In this document: positions 13,950-24,800 of the stretch, piece by piece | How positions within the stretch are numbered: the first letter of the stretch is position 1 | Layout: each line of letters starts with the position of its first letter | Source of the DNA: Ampelocalamus luodianensis | Taxonomy: Eukaryota; Streptophyta; Magnoliopsida; Poales; Poaceae | Direction of reading: 5' to 3' | Assembly: GCA_036346255.1 (NCBI GenBank) | Contig: CM070633.1 | Span: forward strand, 4,836,001 to 4,900,000 | DNA length: 64,000 nt | Notes under the pieces: generated by a model | What the model was told of the DNA's origin: nothing | Seen by the model: the letters and a program-made list of their open reading frames with translations, nothing else | The model's database searches: none | Translations under genes and position numbers: made by a program

Positions 13950-15030
13950 AAGAAGATTGAGTATCGTGGTGGATTGAGATCAGTTCATAAGTCTTACAAG
14001 CCTCGAGATGGTATACCTCCCAGTCGTAGTGGGATTGAGGTTGATGCTGATGAGGCTCTTGTTGTTGCTGTTGCTCCTGCAGAAGGTACTCTTGCACATA
14101 TTCTTCAAAATCAACAGTTGATTCTTAACATCTTGCAAGAAATAAAAGCAGAACAAACTGAATTTCAAGCTGAGACTCGCAATAGGCTACGTGAGATGGA
14201 GTCAGTTCAGAATGACTACTTTGATGAGACTCATAACCGGATATTTGCCATGATGGAGGGTCTTAATGACTTGGAGGAGATTTTGAGGACTCCTCAGTGA
14301 TTCTCTCATCGTCCTCCTCCACCTCCTAGGGCCACTTCTTCGTGAGCTATTCCTCTTGTGGCCCTAACTACAGTGACAGAGTCTCCAGCTCCAACTCTTG
14401 ATGCTCCAGTTTCAGCCCCAGCTCCGGTCTCAGCTCCTCTAGCACCAGCTACAGAGTCAGAGCCTCAAGATCCACCTTCAGCTCCAGCTCAGGACCTGCC
14501 TTATTAGGACCCTGTTCCTCCTCCTCAGGACCCAGCTGTCTAAGTTGTTTTTGGTACCTTGATGCCAAAGGGGGAGAAGTGAAAAGTAGTCGTGAGAAAG
14601 CAAGCTTTAGGGGGAGCTACTATTATCATATATGGGATTATGTGTTTTGTAATATGTTTTCATTGTTGGTTTTATGTGCTTGTATTTGTCTAAATCCATG
14701 TTACTTGAACCTGTTGGATGATGTTTTTTGTTTATGTTGGTATCCTAAAATGCAATCTTTATTATGGTCATATCTCAATATTGCATTTCCCTCAAGTTCA
14801 AACTTGCTAAAGGAACTCCGCCAAAATTTCTCAAAATCTATGCACATGTTTAGGGGGGAATTTTCTCTTTTTGGCTTTAACAAGAAAATAATTCTCCAAA
14901 CTCTTTAAGCCCTTTACAAGAATTATTTTGTATTGTTAAATCATCAAAAGAATATACACTCTTAGTATATTCAAAACAATCTTTCTCACATATTAGTTGT
15001 GTTGTCATCAATTACCAAAAAGGGGGAGAT
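13950..15030 (+). mobile_element. 3' internal part of an LTR retrotransposon with coiled-coil ORF
   Basis: The open stretch 13974-14300 (108 residues) encodes a charged, probably coiled-coil protein (ILQEIKAEQTEFQAETRN) with no clear family. It is followed by an Ala/Pro/Ser-rich stretch with stops (14300-14540). Two purine tracts with AAAGGGGGAGA (14567-14577) and AAAAAGGGGGAGAT (15017-15030) come next, the second directly abutting an LTR. Such repeated purine tracts after a 3' coding region are typical of SIRE/Maximus-type copia and some gypsy elements; which of these it is cannot be decided from this piece. The upstream part was displaced by the gypsy insertion that ends at 13949. Confidence 0.55.
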
Positions 15031-16638
15031 TGAAAGCATCTAGGTCTCTAAAAATAATTTTGGTAATTAATGATAATATGTGAATATGGAACTAACGTGT
15101 TTATTAAGTATTTACAAGGCTTAATCCCATTGGGGAACTTGCTGACGTCAAGATGCAAGCTAAAGAACATTGTGAAGATCTTTATGGCTTAAAGACAAGG
15201 TACAAGTAGTCTGAAATCCTTTTATATTTTACCGGTCTTAGGAGAATTGGTTGGAAGACCGGATTATAGGTTAAATGTCGTACTATTAAGAGGGATCATG
15301 ACAAATAGCTTGATAGTATGTTCTTATGCAATATGGATCAATTTAGGATCATGCATGCATTTGTATTTGGAATTGTATTTAAATTTGAAAGCTTTAAGTC
15401 CATTAGTCAGAAATCGGTCGTACTGGAATTACACTGGCGGTTGTACCGATTTAAGCAGTATAACCGCACTTTACTTGGTGGTACTACCAGAGTTTGACTG
15501 GTTGAACCAACTGAGTGCTAATGCGGTACGACCGACTCTTTGAGCAGTACTACCGCATTGCAGTCGTTCTGATTTTTAGTTGGCGGTTGAATAAAACCAG
15601 AACCGATGCATTTTAGCTCAGAGCTCTCTCTAAAAGTCGGTCATACCGCATTTGAAAAACGGTCGCACCAATCTGCAGTTGTACCGATGTTTCTAAGGCG
15701 GTACGTATTTTACAAAGAGCATGTCATTTTGGCGTTTCTGAAAACCCTACGATCAGTTGTACCACTCCTCCGTGCGGTATGACCGGGCGATGCGGTTGTA
15801 CCGCTCTTTGGTTGGCAGTCGTACCGCACTGGGATTTTCAACGGCTATGTCAGAGTAACTAATGTCTCTGTTCTAACCGTTACTGTGCTCTGACATGGGT
15901 GCGATCGTACCAGACTTTAGTTGGCGGACATACCGCATTTCGCTGAAAGTTGGGGATTACCTCCCCAACGGTCATATTTGTTTGTGAGGGCTATAAATAC
16001 CCCCCAAACTGCTCAAGGACAGGGTGCTAGTGTCCATTTAACATCTCTAGAGCCTTGAGAGCCTTAAGCATTCACTCAACACCGAAAATTCTCTTGTGCA
16101 TTCATTGTGAGGTGGTTGAGTTCATTCAAGTGCATCCATTCATCCTAGTTGATCCTATTGCACTTGAGTGTCGTCAAACGAAGGTCATTGGTTTGTTACT
16201 CTTGGAGTTTTGCCAAACTTCTAGACGGCCTTGACGGTGGAGCACGGTGATCTCTTTAAGAAGATTGTGAAGAGACCAGGTGCAAGCTTGTGAGTGGTTT
16301 GGTGTTCACCATCTCCGGAGCGAAGGAAGAACAACCATAGTGATCAAGTGAAGGCTTAATTCGTGGAGCCGGCTTGAGTTGTCAAGCTTCCTCAACGTGG
16401 ACTAGTGAAGACCGACAAGTCTTCGATACCATGGAAAAAACTTCATTGTCTCATTGTAGTTATTTCTAGTCTTTACCTTTCCGAATTTACGTTTCTAGCT
16501 TATTTCTTGTGATTGAATTGCTTAGCTAGTAGTGCAACTTGCTTAGACTAAGTTATTAATTGGCTTAATTTATTAAATTATTGAAAAGTTTAAAAACCTA
16601 TTATTCACCCCCTCTAGTCGGATATCCTTGATCCTACA
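15031..16638 (+). repeat. LTR starting TGAAAGCATCTAGG
   Basis: A 1.6-kb LTR bounded on the left by a polypurine tract and on the right by CTTGATCCTACA, the usual end of this grass LTR class. It carries a TATA box at 15992-15999 and many short copies of a GCGGTACGACCGC-like palindromic word upstream of it (15420-15930). No partner LTR is in the window. Confidence 0.7.
15992..15999 (+). promoter_or_regulatory. TATA box in LTR
   Basis: GCTATAAATACC lies about 1 kb into the LTR, in the expected U3/R position. Transcription would start near 16025. Confidence 0.5.
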
Positions 16639-16639
16639 A

Positions 16640-18237
16640 CCGGTCGGGAGATCGTGTGTCGATTCGGAGGGGATAGGGAAGCTGTTGAGTAGGCGGAGGT
16701 GCACCAGTAAGCTGACTCTGGCCCAACTGAGTCTGTGCAACATCAATATCGTGTAGCTAAGTCATGCCAAACTGGTTACCACCTGCAATCATGTCAGTAA
16801 CGAAGGACTCGAGAAATCCACTCCCGTATCGTCTGTCCCCAAGGTATGTTGTCTGCAATTTCGGTCATGCGGAGGAGCTCTGGCCTCGATTGTGCGAAAT
16901 GGCAGTGACCCCCGGAGGAGCTTTGCCCTTCGTATGGTACTCTGTACTAGCCAACATACAACAGGGGTGGGTGCCCTTGGTGCCACGGTCCAAACCCTGG
17001 CGCCATGTACTGCTCCCTAGCAGTAGCTGGGATGGGCGTCTCCTGATTGGTTGACGGATGGCTGTCACCTACACGCTCAACTTAAGGCTGCAAGATGGAA
17101 TGATATTAAGCCAAATAAAAATCCGAGACATAAACTAAACATCTCGTACCTCTCGAATGTGTAGTACGGATGACCGAGGGGGAGCGCCAGTCTGAGTACA
17201 GGGTGTAGACGGCAGAAGAGATGCATTCCAACGAACGTGTGGCTGCAGGACGACATGATGTTGGCACAACCTAAGGCATAATAAAAAAAATAGGACATAA
17301 ATTTGTACATAACTTACCTCCCCGTCCATGTGCAATGCGAATGATCGACTGGGAGCGCTAGGATGCTCGCCGGTCCGACTGGGCCGTGACGACCTAGCAG
17401 GTGAGCATGGTTCGCCTACTCGGTGCGTGGCATGCAGGACGTCGTCTCTCGAATGATCGCGGCTCATGTTCTTGATTACATTCTTCGACTCCGCGAATAT
17501 GTACTTCAAATTGCTCAGAAGCCCTTGTACGGTATGCTCTGTGGGCTGTAGATGGTGGACTCGGATGCGATTACGATCCGCTGCAACCGCTCGAACTGAA
17601 ATGATAGACAACACATGTTCAATAGCAAACAGTACAAATATCATCAATGGAAAGAACAAATATTGTTATTGTTATTTTACTGTGTCATCACGCCGTGAGG
17701 TGCTGTGACGATCAAAGGAGTGGCAGAGCCTCTCCTAGTGCGTCACCCGCCGGATGCTCTGGTGGAGGACGGACTTGCCTCGTGCGTGACCATGGGACGT
17801 ACCACTCCATGTGCTGGCGGTATGTCCATACATCATACGGTCTCTACTCCTGTACAACCTCGATGTGTGCCGTCTCCGCCCAATACATAACCCACTCATG
17901 CTGGACTGCTTGCCAATCCTCAGCATGTTGGCCCGCCCTCAATTGCCTGCATTCGAGAAAGTTTCGTGTCAGAACAGGGAATGTGGGCATGAAATGGAAA
18001 CATTACTCGGATGGAGTTGGACTCACAAGTGGACGGCTCACTACAGGATCCTACTGTAGGGTGGGGGCACAAGCTGGTAAAAATCAAACTGTCGCTTTAC
18101 GTGCTGTGACGCGTAAGACTCCACCATATGGAAAACACCGAGTGGCAAGTCGTCTCCCATAATCCAGCGTCCTGCGTGCATTGCACAGACAGTCCGTGCG
18201 GGGCAACCATGTTGATGAAATCTAGGCAACATGGAGC
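16640..18237 (-). pseudogene. probable C-terminal remnant of the plant mobile domain gene
   Basis: This stretch lies downstream (minus strand) of the recognisable PMD domain and has the moderate GC content of the gene but no long intact frame. Open pieces such as 17135-17659 show no known domain. It is assigned to the same decayed gene only by position and base composition. Confidence 0.35.
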
Positions 18238-19190
18238 CTATATGATGTCATTGTCGTTCAACGACTCAAACTCGTTGTGAAACAATGAGTAGCACCTCAC
18301 CGGTATGTCCTTGGCCCAGCGTAATTGGGTGGCAGTCCACCAGTAGCCCATAGTGAGCCTGTCGATCGGGTCGTGCAACTCGGTTACGAGTGCACTGTTC
18401 TCCCGAAGGAGGGGCGCCCAACAGGGTAGTGCTCCCAACTCCACAGCCGTAGGATCACGTAGCAGACGGCAAGGACCGGTTTCACACCAATGTCGCACCG
18501 CAAAGCGTCACACAACCCCTTGTATGTGGCGCAGAGGACGACTGATCCCCAACTGTATTGAGGCATTGCACCAGCCTTTGCGTCAGCCAAAGACTCGGCG
18601 ATGTGGACGAAACTAGCGTACACCCAATCGCCCTATGTGGTGGGAAATATGGTCCAACCGAAGAGATGGAGAAGGTAGTCGACGAGGTGCTTCCGGCGGG
18701 CAATGACTGAAATTCCTTAGCCAGGTCCGAGGGATACCACGGGCGCTGTCCAGCATAAATATACCAAACCAATGCCCCAACCGGGCCTTCCAGTCCGCCG
18801 ACGGATGACCAGGAACAAGTGGCTCACCCTCGACGAGACCAGTCAAGAATGTGACATCTTGGAGAGTAATTGTCATCTCTCCCCATTGAAAGTGGAAGGT
18901 GTGAGTCTCAGGTCTCTACTTGTTGACAAGTGACAACATCACACTGCCATCCAGGGTGAAGTGGCATCCGACCGAGAGCAGCCTCACAAAGGGCAACAAG
19001 CCCATGTCTCAGAGGATTGGGATGTAGCGAGCATTGAGCTCTGAGTAATGCTTGTCGGACCAAAGAGCAAGGGGTGGAGGGCCATTCGCGTTCTCGGTGA
19101 TCCACAGCTTGCACCGGTGATGCTCATCGTAGAAGGGTTCCAGTAGCTCCGGTAAACGCATAACTTGCAAGAGATCAAATACACATATTA
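18238..19190 (-). pseudogene. plant mobile domain (PMD, MAIN/MAIL-type) pseudogene
   Basis: Reading the minus strand from 19184, pieces of the PMD fold appear in family order: LPELLEPFYDEHHRCKLWI, then LWSDKHYSELNARYIPIL, RPETHTFHFQWGEMTITLQDV (the hallmark motif, near 18870), DWKARLGHWFGIF, FPTT.GDWVYASF, SWGSVVLCATYKGLCDAL and LWSWEHYPVGRPSFGR. In-frame stops (after YIPIL, after LVNK, within FPTT.GD) and frame shifts near 18690 make it non-coding. PMD proteins are nuclear factors linked to transposon silencing and meristem maintenance, but the domain itself is widely carried by MULE and gypsy transposons, so this copy may be element-borne. I saw no terminal repeats that would prove it. Confidence 0.75.
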
Positions 19191-19194
19191 TTAG

Positions 19195-19930
19195 TGAATA
19201 AATTAATAATGACGATGAGTTACTAGAAATTAAAAATTACAACTAAATACAGACAACAAATTAACACACACTATTTGACTACGACAAAATTGGTTACGAC
19301 TAATTAAGTACGACCAATTAATTAATACTTAATTAATTATGATAAAATAATTAGAACTAATTAAGTGCGACTAATTTATTTGTGACTAAATTAATTCGAG
19401 TAGTTCAATACCACTACATTAATTAGGACTAATTAACTATCACAAATGAATTACAAATAAATAATTATGACTTAATAATGACCACAAGATTATTTAGGAC
19501 TAAATTTATTACGATGAATTATATACCACTAAATTAATTACGACTAATTAATTACGACATATTGATCACAGAAAAATAATTACGACTTAATAAGGCCACT
19601 AAATTGAATACGACATAAAATGGCCACAAAATTAATTACGACTAAATTAATTATGACTAATTAATAAAGATGTAATTAACTATGACTAATTAATTCTAAC
19701 TAATTAATTATGACTAATTAATTAGTACCTAATTAACTATGCCATGAATAATTATGTAGGATTAATTTAAGTATGGTCTAATTAATTGCAATTATTTAAC
19801 TAACACAAATTTAATTATGAAAAAAAAGAGCACAACTAAATTCATTAAGCCTAAATAAGCACAACTGATTAACTACGACTAATTAACTAACTACACAGTT
19901 AGTAAAGAAAATACGAACGAGCAAAAAATT
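19195..19930. repeat. AT-rich degenerate repeat of a TAATTAATTACGACTAATTA-like word
   Basis: About 730 bases dominated by variants of ACTAATTAATTACGAC, repeated dozens of times in irregular phase with CCACTAAATT variants. There is no coding potential. It lies directly upstream of the PMD pseudogene (minus strand). Confidence 0.75.
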
Positions 19931-19974
19931 ACCTGCTGAAATTGCTGCTAAAGATGGCTCTAAACAATCCTTAA

Positions 19975-20640
19975 TCGTCTATGAAAAGGAAATCGACAGA
20001 GCAAGCGAACGAGAACAACCGAACGAGGGAGGAATAGATTTTGCGAAGTGTCTGGCCAACGCATTTGAATTTATAGCTACGAGCGACGGGAGGAATTGGA
20101 TTCCCTCCCGCGCGCGGTTTGCATGCATGCACACCAAGACAACGATGGATGGGCGATGGGAATAAAGCGCGGCGATGGACAGCGACGAGACTAAAGGGCT
20201 GCAAGCGCGGAAATGCAAGCTTTCGGCGCGTCCGTGGTAGGGAGCAACAGACAAGGTGCCACACGGCGCGTCTAGGCGCGTCCGGTCGAGGGAGAAACGA
20301 ACAAGGCGCCATGCGAGTCGCGTCCGGGCGAGGGAGCAACGGCAGAGGCCTTGTCCGGGCGAGGAAGGAACGACAGAGGCAGAGGGGCCACGCAGCGCGT
20401 CTGAGCGAGAGGGCGGCAGAGGCATGTCCGGGCTAGGAATCCACGAACACCCCTTGTCCGGTCCACGGAGCCACGGACAAGGCAACGTGGCGCAAGGAGC
20501 GAAGTCCGGGCCAGGGATGCACGGTGGAGATTTACTCCGGGCCATAGGGACACGGACTTGGACACACGTCCATCACCAGCGTGTCTGTTGTGCCAAATTT
20601 GGTGATACACCGCGACGGTGCTATATTTGCTAAAAACGCG
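19975..20640. repeat. GC-rich stretch with degenerate short tandem words
   Basis: Repeated variants of GTCCGGGCGAGGGAGCAACG (20280-20370) and CCGGGCTAGG / CCGGTCCACGG (20425-20500). Overlapping open frames on both strands (up to 188 codons) are a by-product of the composition and show no domain. It could be the former 5' region of the PMD gene. Confidence 0.45.
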
Positions 20641-21286
20641 TGCAACAGTACTAAATAGGCTAAAAACTCCTCAGATCGGATCGCGTCGTTCCTGTTGCCT
20701 AAATGCCGTCAGTATCTTTACCGCACTGTAGATCTTAAAGCAGGGAGGAGGTAGACCTGTTCACGGGTAGCCCGGCCCGTCGGCCCGAGCCTGCTCCTGT
20801 TCGGGCCGGACTTGGGACTGGAATTCCAGCCCGAAATTCCAGTAAAAACGATTAAAAAATAAAAATATATTTATTTAATTCTGAAAATAAATTAAATATT
20901 ATTTTTTTATTCCAAAAAATGATTAAAACAATGCTTTTAAATAGGGAAATGATTTTCGGGCTGGGCCAGGATTTCAACTAATCAATCCTGGCGGTCTAGC
21001 ATGTGATGCCACACTAACCACCAAAGCAAACCCCATATCTGCTGCTGGCATTGCCAGATTATGCCGGGCCGAGTTGTATTGTGTTCCCTTCTCGTTCTAC
21101 GCAGGAGACTCAGCCGGAAGCATATGCAGCAAGTAGCATATACACAAAGGATCAAGGCAGTTAACACCAAACAGTTCACATTAATCAAGAAGCGCTAAGC
21201 ACATCTTTAAACGGCTAAGTGAATGCGGCAGAAACAAGAGTATCGATATTCGATTGACCCGACGCACGAATCCATTTCCTAATAAA
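20641..21286. other. intergenic, no gene seen
   Basis: Contains a GC-rich palindromic stretch (20765-20850, CCGGCCCG words) and an AT-rich stretch (20850-20940). No coding or RNA gene was recognised. Confidence 0.4.
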
Positions 21287-21288
21287 TA

Positions 21289-21510
21289 CTACCTACAATT
21301 CCAAATGTTGTAAGTTGTTTTAGAATCTATATCGGTCACCAAGACTAACAACATGAAATTAGTATTCCTAGATACATCATTAAATATACTTTCACAATTT
21401 ATAATTACTTTTATATGAAGCAACATATTTTCATAGAAAATGATGATAAAAGTGCTATCTTGGAGACCATATCAATATTCAAATTGACTTATATTTGGAA
21501 TCAGAAGGGG
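21289..21510. mobile_element. degenerate Stowaway-like MITE
   Basis: The left end CTACCTACAATTCCAAAT and the right end (reverse complement CCCCTTCTGATTCCAAAT) form diverged terminal inverted repeats of Stowaway type, flanked by TA on both sides (21287-21288 and 21511-21512). The inside is AT-rich. Confidence 0.65.
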
Positions 21511-21604
21511 TAATACATAAGAACATACAACCTTCTTCCTAGTTAGATGCCTTCGTTGTTCAACTTTACCAGCAAGCAGATACACTAATTGTTTTTGACT
21601 CCCT

Positions 21605-21770
21605 TTAAATAACGGAGCAGACACGAGCACAATTAGCTGCAGCTGCTGCACAACATGGAGATCATCTCATACACATTGAATGCGATGTTAAATAACGGAG
21701 CAGACACGTGAACAATTAGCTGCAGCTGCTGCACAACATGGAGATCATCTCATACACATTGAATGCGATG
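21605..21770. repeat. 83-bp tandem duplication downstream of CARM1
   Basis: Two head-to-tail units (21605-21687 and 21688-21770) differ at only a few bases (ACACGAGCAC versus ACACGTGAAC). Each contains AGCTGCAGCTGCTGCAC. They lie just beyond the CARM1 stop codon and may be in its 3' UTR. Confidence 0.85.
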
Positions 21771-21864
21771 TTAGCCGTCGGCAGCTAACGCCTAGGAGCA
21801 CACTGTTGTACAGACCTGAGCTCGTTGCCGGAAGCAAGCATTTCAACTCAGGTTTCCGCGCTAT

Positions 21865-24800
21865 CTAGTGAAGGCCGCAGCCTTGGTCTGGTTCTATCGT
21901 GATGCCAGGGCTAAGCCCATCTTGCATCTGCTGCCCAGATCCCTGTTTGCGACACAAACGTTAGATCTATCCAGGAAATACACATCAAAACAGTCAGATG
22001 CAGTGAAGTTGCGAAGAAATACAGCTTGAAAGTTCAAGCAATTGTGACACCAGACTAACCCATAGGTTTTACTCACCAAAAATATCTTCCTACTCTATCC
22101 ACCAACAAACATTCGATGTGTGGACCCTAATCACTACGTGGCCAAAGGGCAACGGTTGAGGTCAGGCAAACTAATTTTGCCCATTTTGATGGTCCCAGTG
22201 TGGATTTACCTTCAATAGACAAACACATACCCTAACCCATTTATTGCATGAATCATAATCCGAAGTCCAAAAGCTGTGCCCCACCATATAGCAATAACAT
22301 TTTGATTAGAGCTTCTTTCAAGCAACCTGAGATAAGAATAAGGCTGCTACTAACGGAGGAGCCTAAAAAGACAAGTTTGAGCGTGTGTGTGTCAATCTCA
22401 TGCATGGGTGTCCATACAAGCCAAAGTGACTACTGAAAAGGTTAAAGTACAGAATCATGTGCCTTGGCAGGGGATAAGGCATATGGCATATGGTGATATT
22501 TCTAGTGTTCTCAGTGTTCCGTCAGAATCAAAGGTATACATGCAATATACTACGTGAAGATAACTGCTGAAAAAGACGTCCCCATTCCTCAAAGCAACAA
22601 CTTAGTAACTTACCTGCGTCTGCAAAGATGGTAACTGCGGGTCTTGTGCTACCATATAAGGCTGTGGTTGAGACAACCTGTAATATGGCTCCTTGAGTTC
22701 AAGTTTGGCTGTGGATGTCTGTAGGATGCCACCTTGCTCCGCACCCACACCCCACATTTTAGCTTCCAGAAAGAATCGGAAGAGCACAAGAACCATCAGC
22801 TTCAAAAGTTCATATACAATAGATTGAAGAGTGATAACTAATGAGAAAAAGGGGTGTCCAACCTGACATCGTCAAGTATATTGTGTAGCTTTGCGCACTG
22901 TGGGCCACCAGATGAAGGCGGCCTGTTATTTCTTGGCCAGCCATTACATATAATGGCTGTGAAAGTACACATCGCAGTTGGTACCAGTGAGTCGTAGCGG
23001 AGCCTGGAGCAGTGGTAAGCCACCTTTGCACAGTGCTGCATTATAATATATCAGATTTTTAATCCAACAAAATAGCATATCAGATTGAAGCAGGTAGAAG
23101 CAGATGCTATAACAAATAATACTACACCAAAAAAAGAACAGTATCAGACTGAAACATACAGACCTCCCGTTGAACAATACATCAAACCAACAAGCAAGCC
23201 CATGCACCCTAGTGCCAACAGAGGCTACAAAACTCAGAGGAATATCAATCTCATAAAGCTCCTCTTCCTGAAAAACAAAGATAAGGATGTCATATTTTGC
23301 ACAAACCAAAACAACTTCCAGAATATTTATATGTAATTTCAATCTCATCCCCAGGAGTGCATCTTTACCTTCGTGCTAGTAAAATCAAGTGTATGATACC
23401 TAGGTGGAGAAATCAATAATCTTGGATCGAATGCATCTACCACAGGCTGCATGAGAATTGCAGAAACATTTAGATTTGTCAAGATGAAACAGTCACACAA
23501 TTAACAATGCTCACTCTTGGGCCATATAAAGTACTAAAATAATAGTCAGACTAGTAATGACATGCTTGAACTACAGTACAGAACTAAGCAAGCATCATAG
23601 ATGAAGTAGCTGAAGATTTGTTCATTACACTAGGATAACTTGTGAGATGGGTCAAAAACAGAGCCCAATTAATTTTAGCAATTCACTGGTCGGAAACAGA
23701 ACTAGATTCATTTCAGCAGTTCACTTGTTAGTTGTTGTAGTTACGTTCAATTGTTCGGTTGTTCCCAAACTAAAGCCCACACAAAGGTAGTGGAGATTAG
23801 TAGGATCTTTCCAACCACAACATGAGATAAGAAGCATTGCAATGAGCACCTCTAATTTCTCCCAGATGAAGGCAAAACCAAGGATCAAATAAAAAGGGAT
23901 GAAATGAAACTAGTTACCACTTACAAGTGAGACCCAGAAAATTAATGATCAGCCAAAACTCTAAATCCATGTAATTTCAGGGTAAACTACAGAGCTAGAT
24001 TACGCATGCCTACAAAGGTAGTTGAAAAGAATATTCTGGAGAACATAAAATCACCCATTTGAACATTATCAATTTATCATCATTAGCTGCAGACAAGTTG
24101 AAATGCTAACAAAACAATAGCGGGTAAGATCAAATAGCACTAACCTGTGAAAAATATCCCTGGAACGCTGAACCATGTAAAGGAGTAAGATCAACACCAA
24201 AAAAGTTATTCTGCTGCCAAAAGAGAGCCTGCAAGTACACACAACCCAAACATTAGATTGCACCACATGAGAGAGACGTGGGACTGAAATGACAGACTTG
24301 CAGGAAGCGATAATGTACTCGTTCAATAAAATGAATATAAACAGAAAGTGTACACAAGGTGCCTTATCTCCAACAACATCATTAAAAAATACAGATCTTT
24401 CACAACGAAATAGATGGATGTACTAAGAAAGGAAACAAGCTGGGAACATTGATATAACAAATCAATCAATAACCAGACAAAACAAGGAACTGAGCCTAGC
24501 TCAGTTGACAGGAGGTGTGGGTGTGCAACCCCCACCACCCAGGTTTGAGTCCTCTTCGGCTTGCATTTGGATTCCTTTCTTCTTCTTATTTTCCTCCTAT
24601 GTATTCTCGTTTTTTTATAAATATATATAACCAGACAATGTTAAGTTACCAGACAAATTATAGAAATATCCTAGCAAATCTTGCAAAAATGGTAGTTGGT
24701 ACCGACCACAAAACAAATACATTGTTTTATTATATTAGCGTTGTATCGAGTTTTAAGTTGTCACACCATTGTATTTTTAAGTTCGATGGTGTGGGCACAT

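Noticed and set aside
19971..20633. Long overlapping frames on both strands
   Set aside because: Product of GC-rich short repeats; no domain and no consistent frame.
24484..24560. tRNA gene
   Set aside because: A and B boxes are present but no cloverleaf arms pair, and the 12-bp duplication and T-rich tail mark a SINE.
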